64,000 nucleotides of DNA from Methylobacterium goesingense. Its GTDB lineage: Bacteria; Pseudomonadota; Alphaproteobacteria; Rhizobiales; Beijerinckiaceae. Where the stretch lies: positions 29,451-93,450 of the forward strand of contig NZ_BPQL01000025.1 of assembly GCF_022179225.1 (NCBI RefSeq), in the 5' to 3' direction. Under the pieces are notes generated by a model. That model did no database searches. It saw only the letters and a list, made by a program, of their open reading frames with translations, and was not told the DNA's origin. Made by a program: the position numbers and the translations under genes. Below are positions 16,945-25,785 of the stretch, piece by piece (position 1 is the first letter of the stretch; each line of letters opens with the position of its first letter).

Positions 16945-17193
16945 TTCGTTGGTGGACCGGGCATATAGCCGGCTGGAGCGCACAGACCTCACGAAACAGT
17001 GATCTTGCGGCTATTACCCGGCATAGAGTCCGAACAATCCCGACGGGGGTTGCCGGATTCTCCCGATTCTTCTAATGAGTCGCAAGTCGAGTCGTCGACT
17101 CGACTCGCCGTGACTCGGGCAGATTCGCCTATGTCACGGCTCTATCTCGAAGAACCTCAGGGTTCTTCTCGCTGATCTTCGGAGTGCTTCAGT
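16945..17193 (+). promoter_or_regulatory. lanM leader and upstream control region
   Basis: This is the rest of the 303-nt lutH-lanM gap. It holds a perfect 21-nt palindrome at 17085-17105 made of GAGTCG/CGACTC units, flanked by outer GAGTC (17078-17082) and GACTC (17112-17116). It also holds an 8-bp hairpin with TCAG loop at 17149-17168 (GAAGAACC/GGTTCTTC), and GGAG at 17181-17184 as probable RBS. These suggest dedicated control of lanM separate from the lut genes. No certain -35/-10 pair was recognised. Confidence 0.6.
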
Positions 17194-17580
17194 ATGTCGT
17201 CTCGCCTGTCCGCCGTCGCGATTTTCGCCGCCCTGCTGGGCTTCGCCGCCCCCGCCCTCGCGGCCGACGTCTCCGCCTTCGATCCTGACAAGGACGGCAC
17301 CATCGATCTGGCCGAGGCGCAGGCGGCCGCCGCGAAGAAGTTCGACATGCTGGACCCGGACAAGGACGGCACCCTCGACGCCCGGGAGCTGAACGGCCTC
17401 CTCACCGCCGCAGAGCTCAAGGCCGCCGATCCGGACAGCGACGGCACCCTCGACAAGAAGGAATACCTCGCCGTGGTGGCGGCGCGCTTTAAGGCCGCAG
17501 ACCCGGATGCCGAGGGGACCATCGACGCGAAGGAACTCTCGTCGCCGGCCGGCGCTTCCCTGGCGACCCTGCTGAAGTAA
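17194..17580 (+). CDS. lanM: Lanmodulin, periplasmic lanthanide-binding EF-hand protein
   Basis: A 128-aa protein: signal peptide (AIFAALLGFAAPALA), then four EF loops at residues 30-41, 54-65, 79-90 and 103-114, all with Pro at loop position 2 (DPDKDGTIDLAE, DPDKDGTLDARE, DPDSDGTLDKKE, DPDAEGTIDAKE). The loops are spaced 12-13 residues apart, far closer than in calmodulin. DPD loops with this spacing are the hallmark of lanmodulin, which binds lanthanides with picomolar affinity. EF4 is atypical, with Glu at loop position 5. The gene follows lutH as in M. extorquens and has its own long leader. Confidence 0.96.
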   Translation: MSSRLSAVAIFAALLGFAAPALAADVSAFDPDKDGTIDLAEAQAAAAKKFDMLDPDKDGTLDARELNGLLTAAELKAADPDSDGTLDKKEYLAVVAARFKAADPDAEGTIDAKELSSPAGASLATLLK

Positions 17581-17623
17581 GGCCGTCCATCGGGGGCGGC
17601 CCCCCGAACGGAGCGTTCCATCC

Positions 17624-17983
17624 ATGCGGATCACCCTCGTCCTGCCGGCCGCCCTCGTCCTTCTCGGCGCCGCCGGGCCGGCCCTCGCCTCATCCTGCTC
17701 CGAGCAGATCGCCACCATCGAGCGCCGCCTCGACAGTGCCGGCGCCGAGCAGGTGACGGGCAAGGAGCCGCCCGGCGGGCCGACCTCCTCGCACTCCGAG
17801 AAGGCCCTCGACCACGCGCCGAAGGGCAAGCCGACCGATCCCTCGACCACGGCGAGCGCCGGCGGCGTCGCGGAAGCCCGCGACCTGATCAAGAAGGCCC
17901 GCGCCCAGGACAAGGCCGGCGACATGAAGGGCTGCGAGGACACAATGACCGAGGCCAAGAAGAAGGCCGGCGCCCTGCCGTAG
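17624..17983 (+). CDS. Small secreted helical protein with two cysteines, end of the lut-lanM cluster
   Basis: A 119-aa protein with a signal peptide (LVLPAALVLLGAAGPALA). The mature chain has CSEQIATIERRL, a ~35-residue Pro/Ser/Lys-rich linker, then EARDLIKKARAQDKAGDMKGC. The two cysteine-containing helices resemble those of LutD with a linker inserted. It is 43 nt after lanM and followed by a terminator, so likely co-transcribed with lanM. Function unknown; a periplasmic lanthanide accessory role is inferred from position. Confidence 0.75.
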   Translation: MRITLVLPAALVLLGAAGPALASSCSEQIATIERRLDSAGAEQVTGKEPPGGPTSSHSEKALDHAPKGKPTDPSTTASAGGVAEARDLIKKARAQDKAGDMKGCEDTMTEAKKKAGALP

Positions 17984-18052
17984 GGCGCTTGCGCCGGACC
18001 GGGCACCCGCCCGGCGCGGGCGGCGTAACGCCATAATCGCGCAAAAACCATC

Positions 18053-18082
18053 AGGGCCGCGCTCCTCACGGAGCGCGGCCCT
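18053..18082 (+). terminator. Terminator closing the lut-lanM region
   Basis: A perfect 13-bp stem (AGGGCCGCGCTCC / GGAGCGCGGCCCT) with TCAC loop is followed by CTTCGT. It lies 70 nt after the last gene and 60 nt before the convergent sugar transferase stop. Confidence 0.8.
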
Positions 18083-18144
18083 CTTCGTCGGGACCGATCG
18101 CCTTCGGACCACGGCGGCGGGGCCTGCACCCGGCCAGCGCGCTC

Positions 18145-19698
18145 TCAATAGGCGTTCTTGGTGCGGAACAGGGAGACCGGGGTCGCGAGCATGATCTTGA
18201 TGTCGAGCAGGATCGACCAGTTCTCGATGTAGTGCAGGTCGTGCTCGACGCGCTTCTGGATCTTGTCGCTGGTGTCGGTCTCCCCGCGCCAGCCGTTCAC
18301 TTGGGCCCAGCCGGTGATGCCGGGCTTGACCTTGTGCCGCGCGAAGTAGCCGTCGACCACCTGATCGTAGAGGGTGTTGGCGGCCTTGGCCTGGAGGGCG
18401 TGGGGCCGGGGGCCGACGAGGGAGAGCTCGCCCTTGATGACATTGAAGAGCTGCGGCAGCTCGTCGAGGGAGGTGCGGCGGATGAAGCGGCCCACCGGCG
18501 TCACGCGGGGGTCGTCGCGCGTCACCAGCTTGGCGGCGCCCGCGTCGCTCTGGTTCACGTACATCGAGCGGAACTTGTAGACCTCGATCAGCTCGTTGTT
18601 GAAGCCGTAGCGCTTCTGCCGGAACAAGACCGGGCCGGGGGAGGTGAGGCGCACGGCGAGCGCCACCCCGAGCATGACGGGGGCCAGCGTCACGAGCATC
18701 GCCAGGCCGACCACGCGGTCGAACAGGCTCTTGGCCACGATGTCCCAGTCGGCCATCGGCTTGTCGAACACGTCGAGGACGGGCACGCTGCCCAGGTAGG
18801 AATAGGCGCGGGGGCGCAGCCGCAGCTTCGAGGCCTGGGCCGAGAGGCGAATGTCGATCGGCAACACCCAGAGCTTGGCCAGCATCTGCAGGATGCGGTC
18901 CTCGGCGGTGATCGGGATCGTGAAGATGATGAGGTCGAGCCGCGTTGTCCGCGCATAGGCCACGAGGTCGTTCACGCTGCCGAGCTTCGGGTAGCCGGCC
19001 ACCACCGTGTCGGAGCGCATGTCGCCGCGATCGTCGAACACGCCGACGATGCGGACGCCGGATTCCGCTTGCGCGTCGAGGGCCCGGATGAGGTCCTCCG
19101 CGACCGCGCCGCCGCCGACGATGGCCGTCCGCCGGTCGAAATGGCCGCGCTGCATCTGCGCGCCCACCAGGGCGACGAGCGCAAAGCGCTCGGCCACGAG
19201 GGCGGCGAGGCCACCGGCGAAGAAGGTCGCCAGCCAGATGCGCGAGTAGTGATCCGCGACCTTGGCGAAGACCATCACGGCGGCCACCAGCAGGAAGGCC
19301 AGGCACCAGGCGCCGAGCAGCCGGAGGGCCCCGCTGGTGAGCGCGCGGAAGGCGGTCATCCGGTAGGCCCCGGCGGCCTGGAGCAACAGCACCGCCAGCG
19401 CCGCGATGCCGAGGGTGGCCGTGAGGTAGCGGGGCGACAGGGGCACGATCCCGGTGAGTTGCACCGCGTGGACGCCGACGCCGAGCGCCGCGATCAGGAC
19501 GAACTCGACAACGCGGACGCAGCCCGCCAGCACCACCGGCGACAGGAAGGCCGGCGGGCTCGGGGGCGCCAGTGCCTCCGCGGGGGGCATCGCCGGCAGG
19601 GCGGCGGCACCCTGGCCGCCGGGATGGCTGGAACCGGGACGGTGGCCGCCGGAGCGGCCGGCCGCCTCCAGGAGATCACGGACATCGAAGGCGCTCAT
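18145..19698 (-). CDS. Polyprenyl-phosphate sugar-1-phosphate transferase (WcaJ/ExoY-like)
   Basis: A 517-aa membrane protein. The N-terminal half has four or five hydrophobic segments and a CoA-binding-like domain ([21 protein letters not shown]). The C-terminal half is a bacterial sugar transferase ([16 protein letters not shown] cytosolic loop; [40 protein letters not shown]). It starts exopolysaccharide repeat-unit synthesis by moving a sugar phosphate onto undecaprenyl phosphate at the inner membrane. The sugar is probably glucose, judged from family type. It is followed leftwards by the terminator shared with the lut region. Confidence 0.9.
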   Translation of the reverse strand: MSAFDVRDLLEAAGRSGGHRPGSSHPGGQGAAALPAMPPAEALAPPSPPAFLSPVVLAGCVRVVEFVLIAALGVGVHAVQLTGIVPLSPRYLTATLGIAALAVLLLQAAGAYRMTAFRALTSGALRLLGAWCLAFLLVAAVMVFAKVADHYSRIWLATFFAGGLAALVAERFALVALVGAQMQRGHFDRRTAIVGGGAVAEDLIRALDAQAESGVRIVGVFDDRGDMRSDTVVAGYPKLGSVNDLVAYARTTRLDLIIFTIPITAEDRILQMLAKLWVLPIDIRLSAQASKLRLRPRAYSYLGSVPVLDVFDKPMADWDIVAKSLFDRVVGLAMLVTLAPVMLGVALAVRLTSPGPVLFRQKRYGFNNELIEVYKFRSMYVNQSDAGAAKLVTRDDPRVTPVGRFIRRTSLDELPQLFNVIKGELSLVGPRPHALQAKAANTLYDQVVDGYFARHKVKPGITGWAQVNGWRGETDTSDKIQKRVEHDLHYIENWSILLDIKIMLATPVSLFRTKNAY

Positions 19699-19749
19699 GG
19701 CAGGCTTCCGAATTCTTCTGGGCGCGCGAGGTTGAGGTTACGAAAAGGA

Positions 19750-20985
19750 TTACGGGGCCGTGGGGGCGATCGCCGGGCGGGCGGCCCCGGCCCTGGCCCG
19801 CAGGGCAGAGGCGTAGCCGGACAGCACGTCGGACCCCATCCGGGTCATCGAGAAGCGCGCCTTGACCGAGGCGGCGAGCCCCTCGAAGCGCAGGCGGCAG
19901 GCTTCCGGCTCCTCGTCGAGGACCCGTGCGATGGCCGCCGCCAGGGCCTGCCCGTCGCGGGGCGGCACAAGCTGCCCGGCGGCCGGCCCGAAGATCTCGG
20001 GGATGCCGCCCACGTTGGTGGCCACCAGGGGATGGCGGGCGGCGGCGGCCTCCAGCACCACGTAGGGGAGGGATTCGGCCAGCGAGGGCACCACCATCAC
20101 CCGCCCGCGGGCGAGCACCGCCCGGATCGACTGGGGCGGCTCGAAGGCCACCGCGTCGCCGAGCCCCATCGCCACCACGCGCTCGGCGAGGACGTTGGCG
20201 TCTGGGCCCGACCCGACCATGAGCAGCCGCAGGGCGCGTCCCTCGGCCCGCAGGCGCAGGAGGGCGTCGAGGAGGAAGGGTACGCCCTTCGCATCGCGCA
20301 GCTCTCCGATATAGAGCAGGTCGTAGCGGTCCTCGGCGGGAACGATGGGGTCGAATTCCGCCTCGCCGATCCCGTTATGGACGATGCGGGTGATCCGGCG
20401 GGGATCGCCCGCATAGGCGCGGTGGCGACCGGCGACGTACTCGCTCTCGAACAGGAACACGTCCGTCCGCAGGGCGAGGCCGCGCTCGATGCCCATGTAG
20501 ACGCGGTGGCGCAGGGTGCCGGGCTTGTAATTGTAGCTGCCGCCATGGGGCGTATAGGCCCGGATCGGCGCGCACCCGCGCACCGGGGCGAGGCGGGCGT
20601 AGACGCCGCCCTTGGCGCCGTGACCGTGGAGCACGTCGGCCCCGACCTCCGCGGCGCGGCGGGCGATGGCGCGCAGGGCCATGAGATCAGAGGGATGCGG
20701 GTTGCGCCGCATCGGCATCCGGGTGACGCCGAGAGCGAGGCAGGGCGCCAGGTCGGCCAGCGCCTGGGCGGCGCGCTCGCCCCCGGTGCTGGCATCGCAG
20801 ACCAGACCCACCGCGTGGCCCGCCGCCGCCTGAAGGCGGGCCAGATCGACGACGTGGCGGAAGAGCCCCCCCACGGGCGCGCGGAACACGTGCAGGATGC
20901 GCTGGGGCGGCAGGCCGCCGGAGGCGGCGCCCGCAGCCTGGAGGACGGAACCGGACACGGCGGCTTCGAGGGCGGACGCAGACAC
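19750..20985 (-). CDS. GT4-type glycosyltransferase
   Basis: A 411-aa protein with an N-terminal acceptor domain (RILHVFRAPVGGLFRHVVDLA) and a C-terminal donor domain (YDLLYIGELRDAKGVPFLLDAL; VPSLAESLPYVVLEAAAARHP) with the E-x7-E motif of retaining GT-B enzymes. No ATG is available; GTG at 20985 is chosen because GGAG lies nine bases upstream, though GTG at 21000 or 21045 would extend it. It probably adds a sugar during repeat-unit assembly beside the polyprenyl transferase gene 51 nt downstream. Confidence 0.82.
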   Translation of the reverse strand: MSASALEAAVSGSVLQAAGAASGGLPPQRILHVFRAPVGGLFRHVVDLARLQAAAGHAVGLVCDASTGGERAAQALADLAPCLALGVTRMPMRRNPHPSDLMALRAIARRAAEVGADVLHGHGAKGGVYARLAPVRGCAPIRAYTPHGGSYNYKPGTLRHRVYMGIERGLALRTDVFLFESEYVAGRHRAYAGDPRRITRIVHNGIGEAEFDPIVPAEDRYDLLYIGELRDAKGVPFLLDALLRLRAEGRALRLLMVGSGPDANVLAERVVAMGLGDAVAFEPPQSIRAVLARGRVMVVPSLAESLPYVVLEAAAARHPLVATNVGGIPEIFGPAAGQLVPPRDGQALAAAIARVLDEEPEACRLRFEGLAASVKARFSMTRMGSDVLSGYASALRARAGAARPAIAPTAP

Positions 20986-21313
20986 GACGGGCTTCTCCAC
21001 GCAACGCTGGACGGGCGGTCGGAACGCTCGGCCGTTGCCGGACACTGGCCCGGAGAGGTGGGTGGACCGTTAAGCGGGGTACGCCGGCCTCCGGCGGGAG
21101 GCCACGAACGCCGCGATAGTTCGCGTCTCGGTTAGGCGATCCCTAATGACCGCCGGCGGATCGCAGATCGGACGCAGACGACGCGGCAGCGATGCCAAGT
21201 CCTTGGTCAAGTCGATCACCGAAGACGGCGCCGGTCGCGCGACGCATCACGCGCCTTCGGGCACGCACATCATGCCGGCGCGGCCGTGAAGGCGCGGCGC
21301 GCGATGACTCAGC

Positions 21314-21886
21314 CTAGAAGAACCGTTCCTTGATCACGATGGTGTCGCCCGGGCGTACCGGATAGGTCATCGGCACGATGCCGGAGACGAGGCCGTCCTT
21401 GCCCTCGCGGGTCAGCACCGCGTAGTCGCGGGCCGCGCGGGGACCGAACCCGGCCGCGATCGCCACCGCGGTCTCGACGGCCATGCCGTTGACGTAGGGA
21501 TACTGGCCCGACGTCGTGACCTCGCCCAGGATGTAGAACGGCCGGTAGGCATCGACCTCGACGGTGACGTGGGGCTCGCGCACGAAACCGGCGGAGAGCT
21601 TGGCCTCGATGTTTCGCGCGGCCTGGCTGGTGGGCTGGCCGCCGACCTTCACGAGGCCGATGAGGGGCATGGCGATGTTGCCGGCCCCGTCCACAGCGTA
21701 GATGTTCGAGAGATTGTCCTGGCCGAAGACGATCACCCGGAGGCGGTCGCCGGCCGAGAGGGTGTAGCGCGCGCCGATCGAGCCGGTGCCGGTGGCGTCG
21801 AGCTGGTCGGTCCGGAAGTCGGGCCGCAGGCAGCCGCCGAGCGCCAGGCTCGACGAGAGTGCTAAGAGGAGTGATCGCCGGTTCAT
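21314..21886 (-). CDS. Wza/KpsD-like polysaccharide export lipoprotein
   Basis: A 190-aa protein starting MNRRSLLLALSSSLALGGC, a lipoprotein signal with lipobox LGGC. It is followed by the polysaccharide-export domain (YTLSAGDRLRVIVFGQDNLS) and an SLBB-like part (PFYILGEVTTSGQYPYVNG), ending DTIVIKERFF. It forms the outer-membrane export ring. It is much shorter than E. coli Wza, as is common for alphaproteobacterial GumB-like proteins. A longer start at 21916 would spoil the lipoprotein signal. It is divergent from the Wzz/GumC-like gene. Confidence 0.88.
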   Translation of the reverse strand: MNRRSLLLALSSSLALGGCLRPDFRTDQLDATGTGSIGARYTLSAGDRLRVIVFGQDNLSNIYAVDGAGNIAMPLIGLVKVGGQPTSQAARNIEAKLSAGFVREPHVTVEVDAYRPFYILGEVTTSGQYPYVNGMAVETAVAIAAGFGPRAARDYAVLTREGKDGLVSGIVPMTYPVRPGDTIVIKERFF

Positions 21887-22073
21887 CACCACTGCCGCCG
21901 TGAGGACTGTATCCACAGCCTCCTAAGACGATATGGTTAACGAACACTAACGGCCCGCTGGCCATGGTTTCGCGCGGCCTCGTCTTAACGTCCGGTCAAT
22001 CTTAACGCGCTCTATTCGTGGACGAGCCGGCCGCCTCGCGGTCGCCGCCCTTGCCTTGCGTAAAGATCGAGCC

Positions 22074-24383
22074 ATGCCCCGCTCTTCGCCGTTCCAGCCC
22101 ATCGCCGACGCCCCTTCCGCCACGGACGAGGGACTCGGGCTGTCGCAGCTCGCCGGCGTGCTGCGGCGCTCCTGGCGCTGGATCGTGATTCCCACCGCCC
22201 TCGTCACCATCGGCGCCATCGCCTTCGTGCAGGTCGTGTCGCCGCGCTACACGGGCGAGGCGAAGATCCTGCTGGAGAGCCGCGACACCTCGTTCACCCG
22301 CAGCGCCCAGGAGCGCGGCGAGCAGGTTCAGCCCATCGATGAGCAGGCGGTGGCGAGCCAGGTTCAGGTGGTGATGTCCCGCGACCTCGCGCGAGAGGCG
22401 ATCCGCCGCCTGTCGCTCGCCGGCAACGCCGAGTTCGACCCGAGCGTCGCCGGTCTCGGCCCGTTCCAGCGCGCTCTGATGATGATCGGGCTTGCCAAGA
22501 ACCCGATGGAGCGTCCGCCCGAGGAGCGGATGCTGGAGACCTATTTCGACCGCCTGACGGTTTTCCCGGCGGGCAAGTCGCGCATCCTCACCGTGGAGTT
22601 CCGCTCGAAGGACCCGCACCTCGCGGCGCAGGCGGCCAACACCATCGCCGAACTCTACATCGCCTCCCTCGACGCGGCCCGCACCGACACCGCGCGCTAC
22701 GCCTCCACCTGGCTCGGCGGCAACATCGAGACCCTGCGCACCCGCGTGGGCGAGGCCGAGGCCAAGGTCGAGGCCTACCGGGCCCGGAACGGGCTGATCG
22801 CCACCGGGGGCGCCGCCGGGCAGCCGCTGGGCGCCCAGCAGCTCGGCGAATTGTCGACCCAGCTCTCGCAGGCCCGCACCGCCAAGGCGGATCTCGCCGG
22901 CCGGGCCAAGCTGATCAAGGAGATGATCAAGGACGGCCGCGCCTTCGAGATCCCGGATGTCGCCAACAACGAGATCATCCGCCGCACGGTCGAGCAGCGC
23001 ATCACCCTGCGCAACCAGCTCGCGCTGGAATCCCGCACCCTGCTGCCGGCCCATCCGCGCATCAAGGAACTGACCGCGCAGATCTCGGACCTCGACGCCC
23101 AGATCAAGGCGACCGCCGAGCGGGTGGTCCGCACCCTGGAGAACGACGCCCGCATCGCCGAGGCCCGGGTCGAGAGCCTGAGCGCGGCGGTCGACGCCCA
23201 GCGCGACGTGGTCTCCAAGGGCAATGTCAGCGAGGTCCAGCTGCGCGCCCTGGAGCGCGAGGCCAAGGCCCAGCGCGAGCAGCTCGAATCCTACCTCTCG
23301 CGCTACCGCGAGGCCTCGGCCCGCGACGCCGAGAGCGCGACCCCGGCCGATGCCCGGGTGGTCTCGCGCGCCATCACGCCGGAGACGCCCTCCTTCCCGA
23401 AGAAGCTGCCCATCGTCCTCCTGGCGGCGGTGCTGGGCCTGCTGTTCTCGATCGGCGGGGTCATCGGCCACCACCTCCTCCGGGATCCCGACGGTTCGGG
23501 CCGGCGCCGCCGCACGCAAGAAGAGACGGATGCGCTCTCCGAGGGGCAGCCGACGGTGTCCGGCCCCTTCGCCTTCCCGGAGGCCTCCCTGGCCCTGGCG
23601 CGCCATGCCGAGGCGCCGGCCGCCGAGACTCCGCGCCCGGCCGCGAACCCGGCGCCGTTCGGCGCCTCGGTCCCGCCGAAGCCCGCCGTCGAAGCCGTGG
23701 CCAACGCCCGCCGAAGCTCGGCGCGCGGCGGCCAGCCGGCCGAACCCTATGACCTCGACCAGCTCATCGGGCGCCTGCGCTCCGGGCGAGCCCCCGCCAT
23801 GGGCGCGGGACGCACGGTGCTGGTCATCGAAACGCTCGCGCCGCGCGGCGAGGGCGCCGGCCTCGCGGTGAGCCTCGGCGGAACCCTCGCGGCCCGCGAC
23901 AGCGCCGTGGTGCTGGACCTCAACGGCCCGGCCTGCGCGGAGGATGCGTACGGCCTCACGGACCTCGTGGCGGGGGAGGCCGCCTTCCTCGACGTGATTC
24001 AGTCGATCCCGGGCTCGCGCCTGCACGCGATCCAGCGCGGCTTCCTCGATGCCGCGATCCTGGCGGAGGAGCCGCAGGCCGTGGCCATCACCCTCGACGC
24101 CCTGACCCAGGCCTATGACTGGGTCGTGTGCCGCCTCGGTACGCCGCAGACCCGACTCGCCCGCGAGATCCTGGCGGCGACGGGCCAGCAGATGGGCAGC
24201 GTCGTGATCGCCTCGGACCGCGACCCGGAGGATGCCGACCTCGTGGACCTCTACCTCCGCGCCGAAGCCTCCGGCGCCGGCCAGATCCTGGTCGCCCAGG
24301 ACCGCGCGGCGGCCGTGCGGGCCCCGGCGCGGCCGGATTTCGACGACGCGGAGGCGATGCCCCTGCGCCTCTCGGCGGCCTGA
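22074..24383 (+). CDS. Wzz/GumC-like chain-length protein with degenerate BY-kinase-like domain
   Basis: A 769-aa protein. A Wzz domain begins after TM1 (IVIPTALVTIGAIAFVQVV), followed by ~300 residues of coiled coil and TM2 (LPIVLLAAVLGLLFSIGGVIG). A Pro/Ala linker then leads to a C-terminal MinD/BY-kinase-like fold (residues ~580-760). The Walker A loop is not recognisable (ETLAPRGEGAGLAVSLGG in place of GxxGxGKT) and no Tyr cluster closes the protein, so kinase activity is unlikely. ATG 22074 is preferred over a TTG 18 nt upstream. It controls export and length with the divergent Wza-like lipoprotein. Confidence 0.87.
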   Translation: MPRSSPFQPIADAPSATDEGLGLSQLAGVLRRSWRWIVIPTALVTIGAIAFVQVVSPRYTGEAKILLESRDTSFTRSAQERGEQVQPIDEQAVASQVQVVMSRDLAREAIRRLSLAGNAEFDPSVAGLGPFQRALMMIGLAKNPMERPPEERMLETYFDRLTVFPAGKSRILTVEFRSKDPHLAAQAANTIAELYIASLDAARTDTARYASTWLGGNIETLRTRVGEAEAKVEAYRARNGLIATGGAAGQPLGAQQLGELSTQLSQARTAKADLAGRAKLIKEMIKDGRAFEIPDVANNEIIRRTVEQRITLRNQLALESRTLLPAHPRIKELTAQISDLDAQIKATAERVVRTLENDARIAEARVESLSAAVDAQRDVVSKGNVSEVQLRALEREAKAQREQLESYLSRYREASARDAESATPADARVVSRAITPETPSFPKKLPIVLLAAVLGLLFSIGGVIGHHLLRDPDGSGRRRRTQEETDALSEGQPTVSGPFAFPEASLALARHAEAPAAETPRPAANPAPFGASVPPKPAVEAVANARRSSARGGQPAEPYDLDQLIGRLRSGRAPAMGAGRTVLVIETLAPRGEGAGLAVSLGGTLAARDSAVVLDLNGPACAEDAYGLTDLVAGEAAFLDVIQSIPGSRLHAIQRGFLDAAILAEEPQAVAITLDALTQAYDWVVCRLGTPQTRLAREILAATGQQMGSVVIASDRDPEDADLVDLYLRAEASGAGQILVAQDRAAAVRAPARPDFDDAEAMPLRLSAA

Positions 24384-24402
24384 TCCGGCGGACGCGCCCC
24401 GG

Positions 24403-25608
24403 CTATTCGGCCGCCGGTGCGACGGCCCGGCGACGCAGGCGCCGCGCCAGCGCCATCAGGCGTGGATCACGCTTGATCCGGCGCTTGAGCCGGGCGGTCC
24501 CAACCGCCCGCAGGGCGAACAGGTGGCCGCGCAGAGTCACCGGAATGGTGGTCTCCCCCAGCTCGATGGTCTCGTCGCAGATGCTGGCCTTGTAGCGGGC
24601 CTCGCCGACGCCGAGGTCGAAGGCGCGCCGGCCCCGGGCGGTCTGGTCGGCAATGAGGTGATGCAGCAGGATGTCGCCGGGGCTCGACCGGCTGACCAAC
24701 GGGTCGGCGTCGAAGGACGTCATCATGCCACTGTAGCGCTGGCCGTCGACGGCGCCGGCGAAGACCGCGAAGACCCGGTCGGTTCGCGTCGCCACCAGGG
24801 CCGTCACCTCGATGGCAGGGTCGGTGCCCGGCTCGAGCGCGGTGCCGCGCGCCAGGAACGCCCGGATCAGGGGGTCGGCATAGGGGTTGGCGACGCCCAT
24901 GGCGGCGAAGCGCTGCGCCTTCTGCTCATAGAAGGCCGACAGGTAGTGCCGGACCTCCTCGGCCGTGCCGGCGCGCCGGCAGGCGACGGGCCCGAAGGCC
25001 TCGACGAGCTTCTTCTCCTTCGAGCGAAGCTTCTTGCGCGCATCGCCGCTGAACACGCGCTTGACCGTCGACTCCGGATCGGGACCGAGGATCAGGCCGT
25101 AAGCGTCGCTCGCCGCGCGCTCGGCACGGGCGCCGAGCGGGTTGGCGGCCCCGTCCCAGAAGCGGGGCTGGTGCGAGAGGGCGAAGACGTCGATGCCGGC
25201 GCCGCAGCCGAAGACCCGCAGATGCTCGATGAGGTCCTCCGGCCGCATCGCGGCCGCCTCGCGCGAGGCGAAGAGCGGCATGTGGTAGTTGGCGTGCTTG
25301 CAGCCGACCACGCGGGCCACCCGTACCCCGCCCTCGCGGGCGACCACGAGGGGGAGGAGCACACGCGGGCGCCCGCCCGCGTCACGCAGGACGACGATCT
25401 GCAGGTCGGCGCCGGGCCGTGCGGCGGCGAAGGCCGAAACCCAGTCGAAGCGCTGATAGGGCGTGCCCATCACCGCGGCATCCGCCTCCATGCCGCGCCA
25501 CAGCGCCTCGACGGAGGCCAGGTCGTCGAACACTTCGGCGCTGAAGCCGCCCTGCAGCCGCGCGTGCATCACTCCGCTTCCGACTCCCTCGTGGGCAAGA
25601 ACAGCCAT
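24403..25608 (-). CDS. FemAB/CelD-like GNAT-fold acyltransferase
   Basis: A 401-aa protein with the BcsL/CelD-type acetyltransferase pattern (FDWVSAFAAARPGADLQIVVL ... DARKKLRSKEKKLVEAFG ... HHLIADQTARGRRAFDLGVG). These proteins occur in exopolysaccharide clusters and are thought to acylate sugars or precursors. ATG 25608 is chosen; the frame stays open upstream through the deacetylase gene but that is antisense shadow. It is convergent with the Wzz-like gene (20-nt gap). Confidence 0.82.
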   Translation of the reverse strand: MAVLAHEGVGSGVMHARLQGGFSAEVFDDLASVEALWRGMEADAAVMGTPYQRFDWVSAFAAARPGADLQIVVLRDAGGRPRVLLPLVVAREGGVRVARVVGCKHANYHMPLFASREAAAMRPEDLIEHLRVFGCGAGIDVFALSHQPRFWDGAANPLGARAERAASDAYGLILGPDPESTVKRVFSGDARKKLRSKEKKLVEAFGPVACRRAGTAEEVRHYLSAFYEQKAQRFAAMGVANPYADPLIRAFLARGTALEPGTDPAIEVTALVATRTDRVFAVFAGAVDGQRYSGMMTSFDADPLVSRSSPGDILLHHLIADQTARGRRAFDLGVGEARYKASICDETIELGETTIPVTLRGHLFALRAVGTARLKRRIKRDPRLMALARRLRRRAVAPAAE

Positions 25609-25785
25609 GCCATGCTCCCTCGCGGCCAGCGAATCCCCCGGCCGACCCTGTCCGTCCTTCCTGCCGTCCGACCCCTTAATCGCCGGGTGACGCGGGGGCG
25701 ACGGGCCCGGCCTCTCTGCGCGCGTGGGTAACGAAACCTTGCCGGTTGCCGTGGTTTCCTGCGGCCGCTCACGGAAGGATTCACC

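Noticed and set aside
17194..17580. Calmodulin-like Ca2+ sensor
   Set aside because: Pro at loop position 2 in all four loops, 12-13 residue spacing and signal peptide define lanmodulin.
18232..21135. A 967-codon plus-strand frame across the sugar transferase and glycosyltransferase genes
   Set aside because: Two clear enzymes are encoded on the other strand; this frame is low-complexity.
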